Below are positions 22,994-39,478 of a stretch of DNA of 64,000 nt, piece by piece. The stretch comes from Corynespora cassiicola (lineage: Eukaryota > Ascomycota > Dothideomycetes > Pleosporales > Corynesporascaceae): contig JAEUWY010000023.1 in the NCBI GenBank assembly GCA_022059125.1, forward strand, positions 2,046,001 to 2,110,000, given 5' to 3'. Under the pieces are notes generated by a model that saw nothing but the letters and a program-made list of their open reading frames with translations, searched no databases and was not told where the DNA came from. Positions within the stretch are counted from its first letter, which is position 1. Each line of letters begins with the position of its first letter. The position numbers and the translations under genes were made by a program.

Positions 22994-24414
22994 GGTATGG
23001 AGAGGGAGAGCGAGGGCCCAACGCGAACATGTATGTGGGAGACGCGACAAAACAGACGCGTGACGTGATGAGACAGGGGTGCCCAGGCGGGCGGGGGAGG
23101 GAGGCAATGGAGGAATTGCGAGTCAATGCAAAAGCGAAGTGAGAGATGGGAATCGTGTAGAGGGCGATCGATGGGAGGGACAGAGGATTGGGTGCGGGCG
23201 ATCCGTCGTCGCTGAGCGAGGAAGGCACGCGGTGATTGCAGCTCCGGGGTCGCGCCTGCTTCCTTTGCCTGCTCATATGCGATCCGCCCACGATCCATCT
23301 ACGATCCAACTCCGAACGAGGCCATGCCGCGGCGCCTGTAAGATGAAGAAGAAAAACGCTCGAAATTGACTTGAGACAGTGGTTACGAAAGAAGATTTGT
23401 TGATACTCGTCCTTCTGCGCTGCGCGGTGGTTGAGAACGCGTCTCCCTTCGCCGCGCGCGACGCGACTAGCTGGGCGCGACATAGGCGCGCGTCAGATGC
23501 TACAGTAAGATGTCATACGAATGCCCGCGACCAGTCCATCAGGCCGGCGGCTGGCGACTCGATGCCTTGGGTGTTTGCGCCGTCAGCTTCAGGCGCACAT
23601 GTGTGTGGTGATGGAAGTGTCCTCTGCGAGAGCGCAGGTGTTGAGGAGATGCGCTTCGGCTCCGCTATGCTCGCTGAGGTTAGGCACTGCTCCTTGCTAC
23701 TTTTGGCAATCCTTGCGACAGCGTAGCATTGCTTCTCAGGAAGTCGACTGATTCCTGATCCGATCTTCTCTCGTCGACCAGCAAGTCCGAATGTCCGGAT
23801 GATTCGGCAAGGCTCTGAATGTAGCATCATGTTTGAAGTCGTCCACACCTCACGAGCCCAAACGTCCCAGCGCAAATCCCAACTCCACCTGTAGATCCAC
23901 ATCATTTCTCGCCTCCCCGACTCTACTCACATCACTGTTCTGTCTCTATCTCTCTTCCTTCATTCCGATGACACGCGTCCCTGGATAATTGCGAATCCTT
24001 TGCAAGGGGTTCATGCCGCAAGGCCCTCGTTATCTACTTGTCTAGACCGAGGCTTAGGTGCGCCTTGCGAAATCCTTCGCATTCGTCAAATGGTGCCTTT
24101 CCAGGGGCTCCTTGACCAAGGCCAAAGCCATGAACGCCGTCGCACGTTAAAATGGTGCATGTCTGCAAAGGATGCTCAAGTTTTCCTTGCCTTGCCTACC
24201 GTCTTGTTCCATTTACCCTGCATACTGGAAGGGCCTTTCAGCATTGTCCACAAAGACGGTTTACAAGTTCGCTTTATTCAGCCTAAGCTCCTTATGCGAA
24301 TACGAAACTGGTCGTGTCAGCCGCAAAGTCATATTTAGGCGGGGCAGAACAGTATTGTAGCCTTACTTGAAGCAGTCTCACCAACTTTTGCACGAATGTA
24401 AACACGTCGATAGT
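22994..24414. other. Intergenic, no supported gene
   Basis: This is the promoter side of both the axis-like gene and the DHA2 transporter. Short frames on both strands show no domain. No repeat or RNA gene is apparent. Confidence 0.5.
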
Positions 24415-26395
24415 ATGAGCCAAGATGAGTCCAAGTCTGCGCCCGAAGAGGCCGCAGCTGCACCAGCCGTTACATCTAGCGTCAGCCCTGTCAGGCTACA
24501 GTTCATCATCGCAGGGTGAGAATTGACTGTCATTGACCATGTCAAAGTACTCACATTGCCAGGATATGGCTCTGCTTGTTCATGGCTTCCATGGATACAA
24601 CCATAATCACGACAGCGCTGATCAAGATATCCAGCGAGTACAATGCGCTAAGCCAAGCACCATGGCTGGTAACGGCCTACTTGCTGACCTACAATTGTGA
24701 GCCACAGACTCGTGCCATTATGCAGCAAATGTTGACTTGTCAGCTTTCCTAATGATAACTGCAAGATTGAGTGACGTTTGGGGCCTCAAGGCAGTCTTGC
24801 TTGCATCAAACTTGATATTCCTAGTCTTTTCAATGGCATGCGGGGGTTCACAGTCAATGAATCAACTGCAAGTCATCATTCACCATTCAACGACAACAGC
24901 CGTCACTAATCATTGTCAGTATCGTCTTTCGTGCCTTCCAGGGTATAGGCGGCTCAGGGCTGTACTCACTAGCTTTCGTGTCCATTATGAAACTGGTTGA
25001 CCCAGAGAAAATGGGCTTCTACTCCGGCGTAATTAGCTCGGTGTTTGCGGTTTCCAATCTTCTTGGGCCGTTGCTTGGTGGAACCATAACGGATAGAACC
25101 GACTGGAGGTGGATCTTCTGGATCAAGTCAGTACCCTCGTCATCCAACCATCACCAGCGTTGACCAGTACGGCAGTGGACCCATTGTTGGCACCTCCTTG
25201 GTATTGCTCTTCTTCTCAATGCCTAAACTCAAGGACGAAAAATCGCAATGGGAGAAGCTTCGTGGCTTTGACAGCATCGGGGGCCTTTTGTCCGTTGGCT
25301 GGCCGATCCCTCTCTTATTTGCACTCCAAGAAGCAGGGACTCGCTATCCCTGGAGCAGTGGGGTCATTATTGGCACCTTGATCGCCGGGATAATTGGCTT
25401 CTTTCTCTTTGGAGGATATGAAGCATGGGTATCGTTCAAGACGAAAAAGGAGCCGGTACTTCCGATGCGCTTCCTAACCAACCCATGCATGGCGTTGCTG
25501 CTTGCGTGGGTTCCCAAAAGACCCTTGTCGATCTCTCTAACAGAATTCCAGGAGCTTTTTTCTTTATGGATTCCCCATGATGGTCGTCTTTATCCAATTA
25601 CCCCAGCGATTTCAGTACGTGAACTTCACGAGCGCTGAACGGGCCGGTATTCTGCTTCTACCCGTGACGCTCATGACGCCTGTTGGCGCCATGCTGAGTG
25701 GAGGAGTCTTGGGAAAGAGAATGCCTATCGAACTGATTTTGTTGGCAGCTACAGGAATCACCTGCATTGGATTCGGCCTCATGAGCAGCCTCCCGGTCGA
25801 TTCGACCTTTTTCAACGGAACATACGGTTACGAAATCATCACGGGACTTGGCCTAGGGCTGGCAAGTGCACCATACTACATGTTGCTGCACACTTCGGTC
25901 AAAGAAAAGGATATTTCCATCGGCACAGGAACCTTGAACATGATGCGCATACTCGGAGGCGCCGTGGCGGTCGCCATCTGCTCTGCATTACACCAATCCG
26001 AACTGCAGAAGCACTTGCCTGCATTCTTGAATCCTGAACAGATGGAGATGATTAATGAAAGCTTCGCCTTTACAGCACAGCTACCGGAAGAGACTCGCAA
26101 GGAGCTTGGGCGGGTATTTGGCAAGAGCTACAACAAGCAGTTCCAGGTCATGTTGGCTTTTACGGGTCTCAATTTTCTGGTGGTCATTTTGTTGAATCTG
26201 GTCAGGAAGAAGAAGGGTGTCTTCGGCGTTTTGCCGGTCAGGAAGGAAGAGAATGAGTTTATGAAAGCCGCCGAGACGAAGGAAGGGAGCACCGAGAATG
26301 ACAAGGGTATGATGCAAGCCAGGGAGAAGTCCGTTGCCGACGAGCCCAACAATGACCGGGGAGACGAGCGGCCCGACGAGATATCCAAAGCATGA
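24415..26395 (+). CDS. MFS multidrug transporter, DHA2 (14-TMS) type
   Basis: A plasma-membrane proton antiporter of the drug/toxin efflux class; the substrate is unknown. Six exons fit: 24415-24515, 24563-24696, 24744-24867, 24920-25126, 25158-25505 and 25552-26395, giving 585 residues. Signatures are MDTTIITTALIKIS in the first helix, LTYNSFLMITARLSDVWG (motif A region), FQGIGGSGLYSLAFVSI, the motif C-like GLLLGGTITDRTDWRWIFWIN region and GLGLGLASAPYYMLLHTSV. The intron after exon 3 begins with GC rather than GT (24868). The last 70 residues are a charged cytosolic tail. No biosynthetic genes flank it, so a link to a secondary metabolite is not supported here. Confidence 0.88.
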
Positions 26396-28170
26396 GGCTC
26401 TGCTTTACTGAAGATCGCCGGCGTAGCTATCGGACGCAATGTCGGTGGTCTAACTCTGGACATCAATTGATGTTCTGTTGCATGACCATTTCAAACATTA
26501 CCATCTTCAGTTCACCTCGCCTCCGGCTGCCCTGTGCAATTGTCAGCAACGACCAGGGTACTCACCATCCCCCATTGTGCAATCCCCCCTCCCCATACAC
26601 CGCCCGGAGCATCTTTCCAACGAAGCTCCACAAAAATATACAACAAACCCACTGCCCAGAATTTACTCAACAAGTTACAAACCCTCCCAAAGTGGAGCCA
26701 TCTTACACGCCAAGCACACCTCTCTCTTGCACCGTACCTTGTATCCTACCCTCGCACCCCACAACAGTCCCCTCCTTGCCCAGTAAACTCGCACACCCCC
26801 ACCCATCCCCCAACCTCCAGCCGACCCAACTTCCCTTCTCGCACCTTCGCCCGCAGACCACGGGATCAGCAAGAAAAACCTCCAAGTGAAAGAAAGGAAA
26901 AAAAAAGCTTGGTACCCTTCATCAACTCAGCCCGCATCCGACAATCTTCCCCTCATCCGCCATCATCGTCGTTCGATTGCTGAGAAATCAACCACTCGGA
27001 AGCCAAAACTTCGGAAGCACGGGAAGACGCGCGCACAAGGTCGGACATAAGCCCAGCCAAGCACCCCCAAGCACCTGCACGTCACCCGCCCGCCCTTCCG
27101 CACGTCGGCAAATGCCAAGTACGGTAGGTAGATGGCTAGGTATGTAGCGCACATTCGGCCCTTATCGCTGCCTCGAGCCGAAGAGGACGAGCGAAAGGGA
27201 AGCAGCGAAAAGAAGAAGAAGAAAAAAGGGCGCGAGCGTGAGACTAGCTAGCCGGGCGCCAATCCGGCCGCCAAACCCCCGCGCGCAAGACACAAGCTCA
27301 GCGCCTCGACGCCTTCATCAGTCTTGTTCGCGACTCGCTCCCTAGCGTGGGCATGTGTGCGTGTGTGTGTGTATGTGTGGAAGCGCCTCGCGAGCCACAA
27401 TGACGTCTTTGCATCGCCGTTGCAATTGTTCGATGACGGCAACGGGCGTGCGATTGCCCGATGGGCCCAATTCCTTCTTTCGCGTTTGCGAGCTAATCGG
27501 CTAGCGGGGTCTGGGGTTCTGGGCTGGGGGTTTTTTTTCTGCTCGTTGCGCCTTTTGGGAACTGATAGCCTGGCGGGTGGGGAATGATGGGGTGGTTGCG
27601 GATGGGGAAGGTCATGGGTTGGGTGTGGAGTGCGGTGTGTGACGGGCGGGCGTGTGGAGCGGAATGGGTTGTGTGTGGGCGGTTGGTGCCTCGGGATAGA
27701 CGCAACGTCTGGGGTGGGCTCCGGGGAGCGGGAGCTGGCCAGCGAGCGAGGGGGAGAGGAGGGGGATGGGGGGCAAAATGCCAGAGCGTTGCTATGTATT
27801 TGTAGGGGTGGGGTTCCCCGTCTGTTCGAGGCTTTTTCGTCTTTCCTTTGAACAAGGAAAATCCTCCTGATCATCACGTCTACCTGCTGGTTTGCTTGGA
27901 CTGGGAGGGAAGGTTGTGCGCACGACCGTCTGTCCGCTTGCATACCTCCTAAGCTGTTATCCAACTGGCTCGTGGGATTTGGCCGGTCATCTGCAGGGTT
28001 TGATTTCGATCCTCTGTTCGGAGATTCAACATAATCGCCCTCTTCCTTTTTGGCCAGCCGCAGATTGGGTGTTTTTCTTCTGGACGATTCCGGTCCGTCG
28101 TACCACTCCATCTCGTCCCAAGTTGCGGCTGAGGACATAGTCGTTTTGTCGAACACTCTCCCACATCGCC
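26396..28170. other. Long intergenic region, promoter of ACS permease
   Basis: These 1.8 kb hold the 3' end of the DHA2 gene and the upstream region of the next permease. The stretch at 26540-26880 is strikingly C-rich, and 27520-27780 is G-rich on the plus strand. Both create long spurious frames. A GT run lies at about 27357-27377. No gene is supported. Confidence 0.5.
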
Positions 28171-30021
28171 ATGGCGTCTGCACTTGAGAAGAGCAACGCC
28201 AGTCTCGGGGCGCGGTCCTCGGACGAGAAGCTGGAAGCACAGCGTAAGGAATACGAAAGCTTCGCCGTCGCAGACGATGTACCTGACCCAGACGCTGGGT
28301 TGAGCGAGGAAGAGCGCGCAGCTCATGTATGTAATTCAATTGATACCCAGTCTCCCATTGTCTCTTATCTCATTCGGCTTGCACACGACTAACATCATTC
28401 ATCATTCAGGACCGCAAACTCCTTTGGAAGCTCGACCTCAAACTCATCCCCTGGCTCTCCTTCCTCTATCTCATCTCTTTCCTGGACCGAACCAACATCG
28501 GCAACGCAAAGATTGATGGCTTGCAAGAGGACCTGGGCATGACCAATGGACAGTACAATGCCACGCTGTCCGTCTTCTTTGTGAGCTACGCGCTCTTTGA
28601 GCCTCTGACGAATGTGCTGCTCAAGAAGCTGCGGCCCAGCATCTTTATTCCAATCATCATGGTGTGGTGGTAAGTGTCCCCATCTGACAATTCATTTGAC
28701 CCTTTGCGCTGGAATTGTTTCCACCACCTTTAGAAATACAGGTGCTGACAATTGGGGGACACAGGGGAATATGCATGGTAACCATGGGACTGGTACACAA
28801 CTTCTCCGGTTTGATGGCTGCTGTAAGTCTCCCTCCGATATCAATTCCACCCACTCGGAGAGACATGCATATACTGACGTTGAACTCTCTAAACAGCGCT
28901 GGTGGCTCGGTGTCGCCGAAGCAGGCCTCTTCCCCGGCGTAAACTACTACCTCTCGTGCTGGTACAAGCGCTCCGAATTCGGTATCCGAGCCGCCATCTT
29001 CTTCTCCGCCGCCGCGCTCGCAGGCTCCTTTGGAGGTCTCCTCGCCGCCGCCATTGCGAGAATGGACGGCATCGGCGGGAAGCGTGGCTGGGCGTGGATC
29101 TTTGTACGTCAACCATCCCTCTAGTCAATATATACGTATGTACACATGCTAACACACAGCGATGACCAGATCCTCGAAGGCCTCGCCACCCTCATCGTCG
29201 GCGTAATCAGCTACTGGATGGTCCACGACTTCCCCGACGAAGCCACCTTCCTCACGCCCGACGACCGCGCGCGCGTAATCCGCCGCCTGCGCGCCGACCA
29301 GCAGTCCTCGGCCGAGCACGAAGCCTTCAAGATGAGCTACTTCTGGGCCTCGGTCAATGACTGGAAGACGTGGGCGTTCGCCGTCATCTACATGGGCTGC
29401 GACGGCGCCCTGTACGCCTTCTCGCTCTTCCTGCCCAGCATCATCCGCCAGATGGGGTACAAGAGCACGACGGCGAATCTGCTAAGCGTGCCGCCGTATG
29501 CGGTCGCGGCCGTGGTCACGGTGGCGATTGGCTGGATCGCGGATCGGACGAGGCAGAGGGGGTGGTGCAATATTGGGATTTCGATCTTGGGCATCGTGGG
29601 GTTTAGTATGTTGTTGGGGAGTACGGATCCGCATGTTCAGTATGCAGGAACGTTCCTTGGGGCACTGGGGATTTATCCGTGCATCTCAAACACAATCTCC
29701 TGGGCTAGTAACAATGTCGAGGGCGTGTACAAAAGGGGTGTTACGCTGGGATTTGTCATTGGATGGGGCAATTTGAATGGTGTGGTGGCATCCAACATCT
29801 ACCGGGGACAGGACCAGCCGAGGTATATTCCTGGACACAGTGTCGTGTTGGCTTACCTCGTCCTTTTCTTGTTCTTTGGAAGCATCGTGACGAGGGTGTT
29901 TTTGGCCCGGGAGAATGGCAAGAGGAGGAGGGGAGAGAGGGATGAGTGGGCCGAGGGCAAGTCGCGGAGCGAGGTGGAGATGCTGGGAGACAAGAGGCCA
30001 GACTTCTTCTATACTCTGTAG
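28171..30021 (+). CDS. MFS permease of the anion:cation symporter (ACS, Dal5-like) family
   Basis: A plasma-membrane importer; relatives carry allantoate, nicotinate, pantothenate or other organic anions. Five exons fit: 28171-28326, 28410-28669, 28765-28822, 28897-29103 and 29170-30021, giving 510 residues. The family signature lies in the first helix (YLISFLDRTNIGNAKIDGL). Further marks are FFVSYALFEPLTNVLLKKL, RWWLGVAEAGLFPGVNYYLS and the loop WYKRSEFGIRAAIFFS, with EGLATLIVGVISYWMV after the fourth splice. Twelve membrane segments are expected. Both termini are charged and cytosolic. It runs tandem with the DHA2 gene, but the two families differ and 1.8 kb separates them, so no joint role is implied. 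Confidence 0.92.
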
Positions 30022-30318
30022 GTGCACGTGGTATGGGGAAGGGACTCTTTAGGCTTAGACGATGGCTGCTTTGCAAGAAACGAAATTGGCGGGAAAGTAA
30101 TTTGGATAAGTCACCTGGAAGATCAATATACGGCGAGTGTAGAGATGTTCGCCATGCATCACTCTGTAAATCAAAGAGTTGACAGACTAACATTATCGAT
30201 TCATTGCCATTTGCTTATTTCGAGAGATCTGTGTCAGTCTCCTTTTTCCATAAGGGAATGTCTTGTTGTCTCGGCTCAGCTCATATACTGCACCGAATCC
30301 CTATCGACCTCATCCTCT

Positions 30319-30966
30319 TCAGGGCCGTTCCCCTGCCGTCACTTTGGCTATTTCCAGTGGCACGTCCAATCCCACACACTTCCCCAATGCCCCGATCCAC
30401 ATCACAAGATAATCTTCAGCCGTGATAACTGTTTCATCCACAATCTCCCGCATCAAGTCTGCAGTCTGACATGGATGTATGAAATACACGGGCTTGCCCA
30501 AGGCCGGATGCTCAGTGACGGTCACGCCACCCATGACGCCCACGTTCATGGCCTGGGTCTTGAATTGTGCGGGCATGATGTGTGCGTATAGCGTGTCCAT
30601 TGTGGGTGGAAAGCGGAACTGGGGGTCTTGGATGTGGAAGTAGAGGACAGGGACACGGTAGCCGGGGGAAAGGACAATGTCGTACACCACAGAGACCCTG
30701 GATGCGGGGGTCGGGGGTCGGAGAGCTTCCTCGTCATCATCGTCGTCGATGAAATCCAGATCGGCGTCTTCAGCGTCGGCGTCATTCGTGAGGGGTGTGT
30801 TGAGCGGTTTCGTTATTCTGAGGTAGGGTATGTAGCCCTCCACTAGCTCTACAGAGATCCAGGCCGTTTGTCGGTCGCCAGTCCTAGAGAAGGCATGATG
30901 TAAAGGTGCGCAGGCCGATTGGAATTCAGCAGTGGTAAGGTGCGGAAAGTCGGATATGCTCGTCAT
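30319..30966 (-). CDS. ATG10: Autophagy E2-like enzyme Atg10
   Basis: Atg10 is the E2-like enzyme that conjugates Atg12 to Atg5 during autophagosome formation in the cytosol. The single exon encodes 215 residues. The catalytic Cys166 is in the conserved context GKPVYFIHPCQTADLM. Upstream family segments include FPHLTTAEFQSAC, WISVELVEGYIPYLRI and VVYDIVLSPGYRVPVLYF. An acidic loop (about residues 61-80) interrupts the E2-like fold, as in other fungal members. The frame continues upstream to 31206, but the extension has no homologous look, so the ATG at 30966 is used. It converges on the ACS permease gene with a 297-base gap. Confidence 0.88.
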   Translation of the reverse strand: MTSISDFPHLTTAEFQSACAPLHHAFSRTGDRQTAWISVELVEGYIPYLRITKPLNTPLTNDADAEDADLDFIDDDDDEEALRPPTPASRVSVVYDIVLSPGYRVPVLYFHIQDPQFRFPPTMDTLYAHIMPAQFKTQAMNVGVMGGVTVTEHPALGKPVYFIHPCQTADLMREIVDETVITAEDYLVMWIGALGKCVGLDVPLEIAKVTAGERP

Positions 30967-31954
30967 ATTGGCAACCAGTGGGGAATGGATATTGTTATGG
31001 ACCGGGAATCCAGATGTATGTTCTTCTGCCTCCTTTTGGAGCTCTTTTGTTTGTTCGTGGTGTACGACGAGGCTGTGTATGCCAGTGACGGCTTGACTGA
31101 CAGTTCGACAGCTGTCTGCCCCGGTGATGGTGGAGCCCGCGACAGTTGTCTTGGCCGATAGTTCCACGCCACAGCTTCCCCTCCAACTATTTTTCAACGA
31201 CTTCAAAGTCGCAAATGCGCCTTGTGGTACCTTGGCCGTGTGGCAGGCGGGGGCTCACTGCCGGCGGATGCCTGCAGCCCCAGGTCGTGATACCGCAAGG
31301 CTCGAGGTTCTCAGGGTCCGCAGACGCGTGCTGCCGAATGCAGGGTCGTTTGCGATCCGATCGATCTCCTTGGCGGATCGTGATGAGGCCCATATCGGTC
31401 CACCTGGGCAGGCTGTGGAGTTGGATTGGGCCTAGTGCTCATGGCTCGCAGCACGTGGGTTGGCGTTGGACACGGGCAGAGGGCGCGTCCGGGCAGAGCA
31501 GCGCTGGCTTGGCCTGGCCGTGGGCGCAGAGGATTTGCGATGGCTCCCGCGGGCGTGGCGTCTGTCCTGTCGTGGGTGTTGACGAGTGACTTCACCACGC
31601 AGCGGCTCCCCCGGCGATCATCTGACGTTGGCGGCCGCACGCTGGGCGCCCTCGAAGTTTGGCAACGCACTGGGCTGGGCCGCACACCCTCATTCGGCGC
31701 GGGCTGGTTCGCCGGCGAATTGGCGGCGTCGCCCTGGTGGAGCAGGTCGAGCTCCGCAGGCAGGCGACGGCGCACGGGCCCCTGCTCTCCACCAGGACCG
31801 CGAAGGCAACACTTGGACTGCCCGCAACTTTCGACCCATCTCATTCCCTTTCCCGCCGTCTTTCCGCCATTCCTACGCCGGAGGGACGTGTTTTGGGCCC
31901 GTCGCCAGCTTGCACCCGTCAATCTCTCCGCCTCCGCCCCGCTGCGCCTTCGAC
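30967..31954. promoter_or_regulatory. Divergent promoter between ATG10 and the FHA-kinase gene
   Basis: A GC-rich 988-base region between two divergent starts. Open frames in 31146-32001 overlap in several phases and have no domain. Promoter elements cannot be singled out by eye. Confidence 0.5.
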
Positions 31955-34285
<2,331 letters not shown>

Positions 34286-34845
34286 AAGACAACAATCAGG
34301 GCGCCTCCGAGGGGGATCCTCATGGGGTGATTAGGTAATTCGGGATTGGCGTTTGCGCGTACTCAGCGGCTTCTGGTTGGCGGGGGCGTTTTGGTTCAGA
34401 GATTCGACAGGGGCCTAGCTGCGGCAATTGCAAGTCGTGCAGCCTCTTGGCCGCGGCCATCCTACGTATGCAGCGAATGCGCGGTCCAATCAAGCTAGCT
34501 GCGAAAAGTGCAGGCAGGCCTCTTGCGCGAATGACGTGACAGTGAAAGCAGCGCGCGCGGGCGGTGAGGTCTGGGTCGGCGCAGCAGAACACAGTCGTAG
34601 AGGCGTCGCGTACTGGTCGTCAGTTGATGGGCTGACGGCCTCCTGTGGGCGGGATGGGCAGATGGGCAGCTGGCCCGTGCGGCGCCGCCGGCCCTGGAGG
34701 CGGCCAGGAGCGGAAGGGCGGTGATGGCATGGCCCGAGCGGCCTCGCCATGGCCGGGAAATTTAATAGCAACACGCTCCCGTCAACACTGTGCTCCACGC
34801 TCCCCTTCACTCCTGTTCGTGTCCTTCGTTCCTCGCCCGTGCAGC
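34286..34845. promoter_or_regulatory. Upstream region of CYP51
   Basis: The 560 bases between the kinase stop and the CYP51 start. The region is GC-rich until about 34740, then AT-richer before the ATG. I cannot pick out a sterol-response element by eye. Confidence 0.45.
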
Positions 34846-36534
<1,689 letters not shown>

Positions 36535-37742
36535 GCGAGTGAGTTGAATGCTTCTAACAAGTCCCGTCAGCTGGCCAGCCATGATGTTGGAGAGAAAAAA
36601 AAGGAGTGTAGATATCGGCACGGCATGTAGCAGCAGCGTCAACGGCGGTGGCTTTTTTGTTGTTTCGCCTTCTCACCCTCTCGGGTTTTCTAGAGCCGCG
36701 CCGACCTGCGCAGGCGGGTTATTCTTCTTCGACGCCTTAGACTTGGGGTTTTTTTGGCGGTTGTTCTTTGCTGGCTTGGCCTGGGCGTACCGCCAGTCAA
36801 CGACAATGTTCTTAATATCCCTACCCTACCCCTACATACCTAGTAATAACCTCCCCGACACACTCACGAATGTAGTAATGAACGAAGGAATGGATGCGGA
36901 GATGAAAGCAAGCAAGCAAGAAAGAAGGAAAGGAAGGAAATGAGAGAAATAAAATCATTTACAAAACAAAACTACGTACTTCATTGCCTGTTTGCTTGCG
37001 CATACTTACACTCCAACTCGCTTTTCGTCGACGCAGACAGAGCGTAAAAAGTGCTCGCCTCGACTCGAGCTGGAAACAACAGAACCCCATGCATGGAACC
37101 GCAAACACTCTGCTTCTCGACCAGATCCACTCAGCTACCTCACGGAAGGTGCTACGGTAGGACTGCCCAGACAATCAGTGCCTGGTGGGCCTCGAGCTCG
37201 AGTCGTGCACGTCATACACTCGGCACTAGGGCCGATTGGGGAGGCAGGCGAGCTCAGGTGGAGTGTGCGTTTCGGGTGGGTGGGTGGATGGAGTGCGATT
37301 GCGCAATGTGAGTGGGTGGGTGGGTGGGTGGCTGATCCAAGGTGTCGCGTGCCCACACATAACCACGGTTCTGGGGGGGCGGCAGGCCATGGCAATGGCC
37401 ATCACACTCACGGTCACACTCACACTGAGGCAGACAGAATGGAAACGTGGATGGGGGCCTTCTATTACTGGCAACGTGTTTGCTTGCTTACTTGCGATTT
37501 TGCAGTACGTATCCTGGAGAGAAAAAAGAGCTCCAGGTGGGTGACCAGAACAGTATAAGGAGATGGAAGGGCTAGCTCAATAGGTAATATAAGTAGAACG
37601 GAAAAAATGTAAGGACACACAGACACACATGTACATACAAAGAAGGGCAAAAACCCATTCAGCAACGACTCTCTCAACTCTCGACCTTGCAACGTCCCAG
37701 CTTGAATTTTGACCCCCTCTACCCAACAGCCCACCTGCCAGC
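36535..37742. other. Convergent intergenic region with G-rich runs
   Basis: The 3' flanks of CYP51 and SDHB. It contains a GTGG tetranucleotide run on the plus strand (about 37311-37332) and several AAG/T-rich stretches. No gene is supported. Confidence 0.5.
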
Positions 37743-38848
37743 CTACGTGAAAGCCATGCTCTTCTTGATCTCGGCAATGGCCAGAGCCGGGTTCAAGCCC
37801 TTGGGGCACGTCCTCGAGCAGTTGAGAATCGTGTGGCAGCGGTACATGCTCATTGAGTTGTTGAGGGCGTCCTGGCGTTGTGCCGTCCTCTCGTCACGCG
37901 AGTCGGCGATCCAGCGGTACGACTGGAGCAGCACGGCAGGGCCGAGGTACTCCTCCTGGTTCCACCAGTACGACGGGCAGGACGTTGAGCAGCAGGCGCA
38001 CAGAATGCACTCATACAGGCCGTCGAGCTTCTTGCGCTCCTCCTTGGACTGGCGGTATTCACGGCCCTAGAGAACAATCGTTAGTGTCGAGTTCGAGGCT
38101 ATGGTGAGGTGTGCGGTATTCTTACGTCAGGAGCAGGAGTGTCGCGCTGGAGGTAGGGCTTCACGGAGCGGTACTGCTTGTAGAAGAGCGTCATGTCGGG
38201 GACCAAGTCCTTGACAATGTACATGTGAGGGAGAGGGTAAATGCGCGATTCCTTGGTGGTATCGGTGGGGATGCGGCCTGTAGCGCACTCATTAGCCACC
38301 CAATTCCACATTCGTAGAGATTGCGGTTCCACGTACAAAGACAGGCCAGCGTGTTCACGCCGTCAATGTTCATTGCGCAGCTTCCACAAATTCCCTCACG
38401 GCAACTTCGCCTAAAGGTCAAGGTTGGGTCGAGCTCGTTCTTGATGCGGATCAGCGCATCCAACATCATGGGGCCGGTCTTGTTCAGATCCAGCGTGTAC
38501 GTCTGCATCTTTGGCTTCGACGTGGGCTCGTCCGGGTTCCAGCGGTAGATGTGGAAGGTCTTGGTCTTCGCGTCCTTGTCCGGCTGGGGGTCCTTGACAG
38601 TGCTGGTCTGGCTCTCGGGAACCACCTTGCGGGCCGGGTCAGGCACGATCTTCTCGGCCACCTTGGAGACGGGCTCGCGGGCGGTCGTGTCAGTCACGGA
38701 GGCAAAACCGCGCGTGAAGACGGCAGCGGGCCGTACGGCTGCGGGGAGAGCTGTCAGTAGAGCTCCAATGGGTGTGTAGTGCACGTAGAGGGGTTCACAT
38801 ACCGGTCCGCGTCGTAGCCAGACGAGCGAAAGCGCGTGTGCAAGCCAT
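37743..38848 (-). CDS. SDHB: Succinate dehydrogenase iron-sulfur subunit (SDHB)
   Basis: The iron-sulfur subunit of respiratory complex II passes electrons from succinate to ubiquinone at the inner mitochondrial membrane. Four exons fit: 38848-38803, 38738-38337, 38277-38126 and 38066-37743, giving 307 residues. The N-terminus is an Arg-rich presequence ([15 protein letters not shown]). The 2Fe-2S ligands are in [13 protein letters not shown] with a fourth Cys in NTLAC. The 4Fe-4S ligands are in [12 protein letters not shown], and the 3Fe-4S ligands in [17 protein letters not shown]. The His after the Cys in the last motif, part of the quinone site, is the usual residue. The segment between residues 38 and 75 is longer and more charged than the minimal family. 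Confidence 0.97.
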
Positions 38849-39478
38849 TGTGGGTGGTATGTAGTGGGAGGCGTGGGATGGCGAAGAAGAGTGTCGTTGC
38901 GTCAAGGACGAAGTTCATAAACCTCGGGCCAAAGCTTCACTGTTCGGCCCTCGTCCAATCAGATGCAGCCTTTTGTAACGCACCCGGCCTCGGGAGTTTC
39001 CGGCTGTCATATGCTCCGGCCCGCCACAACGTCGAACATCTACATGTTCTTGACGGTGCTTTTGTCGCCTGAATTGTGGAGATGGATCAGAGTAGGGCTG
39101 AGAGAGGGCTTGGAATGCGCTTCATGTAGTTAAACGCCGTGAAACCAGGTGGAAAGTGCCCTTTTCTCCATACCCGGCTCTTCGGCTATAAGGAACTTTT
39201 CCGTGGATGTACCGATTCTTCATCTCTCGACTTCCCCAGGGGGCATATTCCATTTTCAGGGCACATTTGTCGGTTGCAGGAGCTTGGGACAATCTCAGAT
39301 TTATCTGCAAATAGTAATTACTGATTCTGGGTAGTCCACGGATAAAGGCGCATGCATGTCCTTCCATCGTGTATCACGGAATTTCATAGCCACAACCATC
39401 TCAAAAAGGGGTCTCATCAATCGTCATTTCTCTGTTGGCAAATTTGAATATTCTCGATTGCCCATTCCCCCAGCCTCC
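38849..39478. promoter_or_regulatory. Divergent promoter between SDHB and HAD gene
   Basis: 630 bases between two divergent starts. From 39356 an in-frame ATG would extend the HAD protein by 41 residues with a presequence-like composition, so the right edge may be coding. Confidence 0.5.

Noticed and set aside
27248..28339. 363-residue open frame on the minus strand upstream of the ACS permease
   Set aside because: It is Pro/Arg/His/Ser low complexity arising from G-rich plus-strand DNA, has no domain, and overlaps the first exon of the well-supported permease.
24415..30021. Secondary-metabolite cluster around the Zn2Cys6 factor and transporters
   Set aside because: No polyketide synthase, peptide synthetase, terpene cyclase or tailoring set is present. 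The regulator is 8 kb away behind ARPC1, mS41 and the axis-like gene.
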